Below are positions 63,484 to 64,000 of a stretch of DNA of 64,000 nucleotides, piece by piece. A program made the translations under genes and the position numbers. The notes beneath the pieces are model-generated. The model had not been told where the DNA came from. It worked only from the letters and a program-made list of their open reading frames with translations, and did no database searches. Every line of letters begins with the position of its first letter. Position 1 is the stretch's first letter. Source of the stretch: Anaerocolumna chitinilytica (GTDB lineage: Bacteria; Bacillota; Clostridia; Lachnospirales; Lachnospiraceae); the NCBI RefSeq assembly GCF_014218355.1, contig NZ_AP023368.1, positions 5,457,501 to 5,521,500 on the forward strand. The letters run 5' to 3'.

Positions 63484-64000
63484 TTAGCTTACCTTAAGTT
63501 TAAACTTCTGGATAGCCTTTTCGTCTTCCTCATCTACTTTGGCCATAATAGCGCCTAGTCCCTGCATCTTTTTTTCAAAGTTCTCGTAGCCTCTTTCAAT
63601 ATATTCAACCTGTTCTACAAGAGTAAAGCCCGTAGCTGTAAGCCCTGCTATTACAAGGGCAGCTCCGGCTCTTAAGTCGGGTGCACTGACAATAGCTCCG
63701 GTAAGGTTCTTAACTCCTACAATAACCGCGGTATTCCCTTCCACCTTGATATTTGCTCCCATTCTGGAAAGCTCATCTACGTAGCGAAGTCGATTCTCAA
63801 ATAGTGTCTCGGTTACGATACTGGTTCCTTCGGAAGTAACAAGCACTGCTGCTATCTGTGGCTGCATATCTGTCGGAAACCCAGGATAAGGCAAAGTCTT
63901 GACATGGGTATGCCCAAGGGTTCCCTTTGCATTTACCCGAATGGCATCATCATATTCTTCTACCTGCACCCCGATTTCTATGAGTTTGGCAGTTAATGCT
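63484..64000 (-). CDS. murA: UDP-N-acetylglucosamine 1-carboxyvinyltransferase, 3' part
   Basis: The C-terminal portion of an EPSP-synthase-fold MurA; the frame is open to the window edge, so about the first 60% lies outside. Recognisable segments: KTLPYPGFPTDMQPQIAAVL, ENRLRYVDELSRMGANIK, APDLRAGAALVIAGL and the ending VEYIERGYENFEKKMQGLGA. It catalyses the first committed step of peptidoglycan synthesis. An internal GTG at 63969 is not the true start. Confidence 0.93.
   Translation of the reverse strand, partial: ALTAKLIEIGVQVEEYDDAIRVNAKGTLGHTHVKTLPYPGFPTDMQPQIAAVLVTSEGTSIVTETLFENRLRYVDELSRMGANIKVEGNTAVIVGVKNLTGAIVSAPDLRAGAALVIAGLTATGFTLVEQVEYIERGYENFEKKMQGLGAIMAKVDEEDEKAIQKFKLKVS

Noticed and set aside
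63484..63969. MurA starting at the GTG at 63969
   Set aside because: The frame stays open to the window end and the residues before the GTG continue MurA sequence, so the gene is simply cut by the window.

Overview
The window reads as a low-GC, spore-forming, Gram-positive anaerobe of the Clostridia, most likely Lachnospiraceae. Supporting signs are spoIIR, a SPOCS/LysM protein, a CotS-type coat kinase fold, veg, T-box leaders on ileS and proS, a SAM-I riboswitch on metK, BspA-like leucine-rich-repeat proteins, and the long type IleRS and short type ProRS. The family assignment is inference from gene content.

Layout. 0-5.7 kb: glycogen phosphorylase with a downstream chemoreceptor, then a divergent two-TM protein of unknown function. 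5.8-14.8 kb: ileS with its T-box, an HPr-like protein without the catalytic His motif, a 150-bp nested-palindrome element, isochorismatase-fold hydrolase with HxlR regulator, a VanY-type carboxypeptidase and nicotinate phosphoribosyltransferase. 15.1-21.3 kb: three tandem secreted BspA-like paralogues. 21.4-35.4 kb: housekeeping and sporulation genes (plsC-like, DUF1934-like, murI, ddl, spoIIR, ispE, SPOCS/LysM, veg, PrcB-like lipoprotein, PEGA protein, CotS-like, cca). An 83-bp double-hairpin tandem repeat lies just upstream of a conserved small hypothetical gene at 27.6 kb.

35.5-48.6 kb is the most unusual region. It holds a peptide secretion and signalling island: a previously uncalled 52-residue double-glycine peptide gene (46053-46211, minus strand), a C39-peptidase ABC exporter, a HlyD-like adaptor, a secreted TolC-like coiled-coil protein, three CPBP intramembrane proteases, several small membrane proteins, and a GHKL sensor kinase convergent with a LytTR response regulator. 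Four copies of a direct repeat with an exact 21-bp period sit 60-130 bp upstream of the peptide, exporter, adaptor and regulator genes. That is the expected layout of a LytTR-controlled, autoinduced peptide circuit resembling ComABCDE/Blp/Pln. The TolC-like part in an apparently single-membrane cell and the convergent kinase/regulator pair are uncommon.

48.8-64 kb: an Old-Yellow-Enzyme family oxidoreductase, glycerol-1-phosphate dehydrogenase with a truncated gene behind it, MarR and nitroreductase, proS with T-box, an AI-2E family permease, a cytidylate-kinase-like protein with an extra C-terminal domain, a TM1266-type regulator, an OmpR-type two-component pair, metK with SAM-I riboswitch, an HD-GYP protein, and the 3' part of murA running off the window end. 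No tRNA, rRNA, CRISPR, transposase or phage genes were seen.
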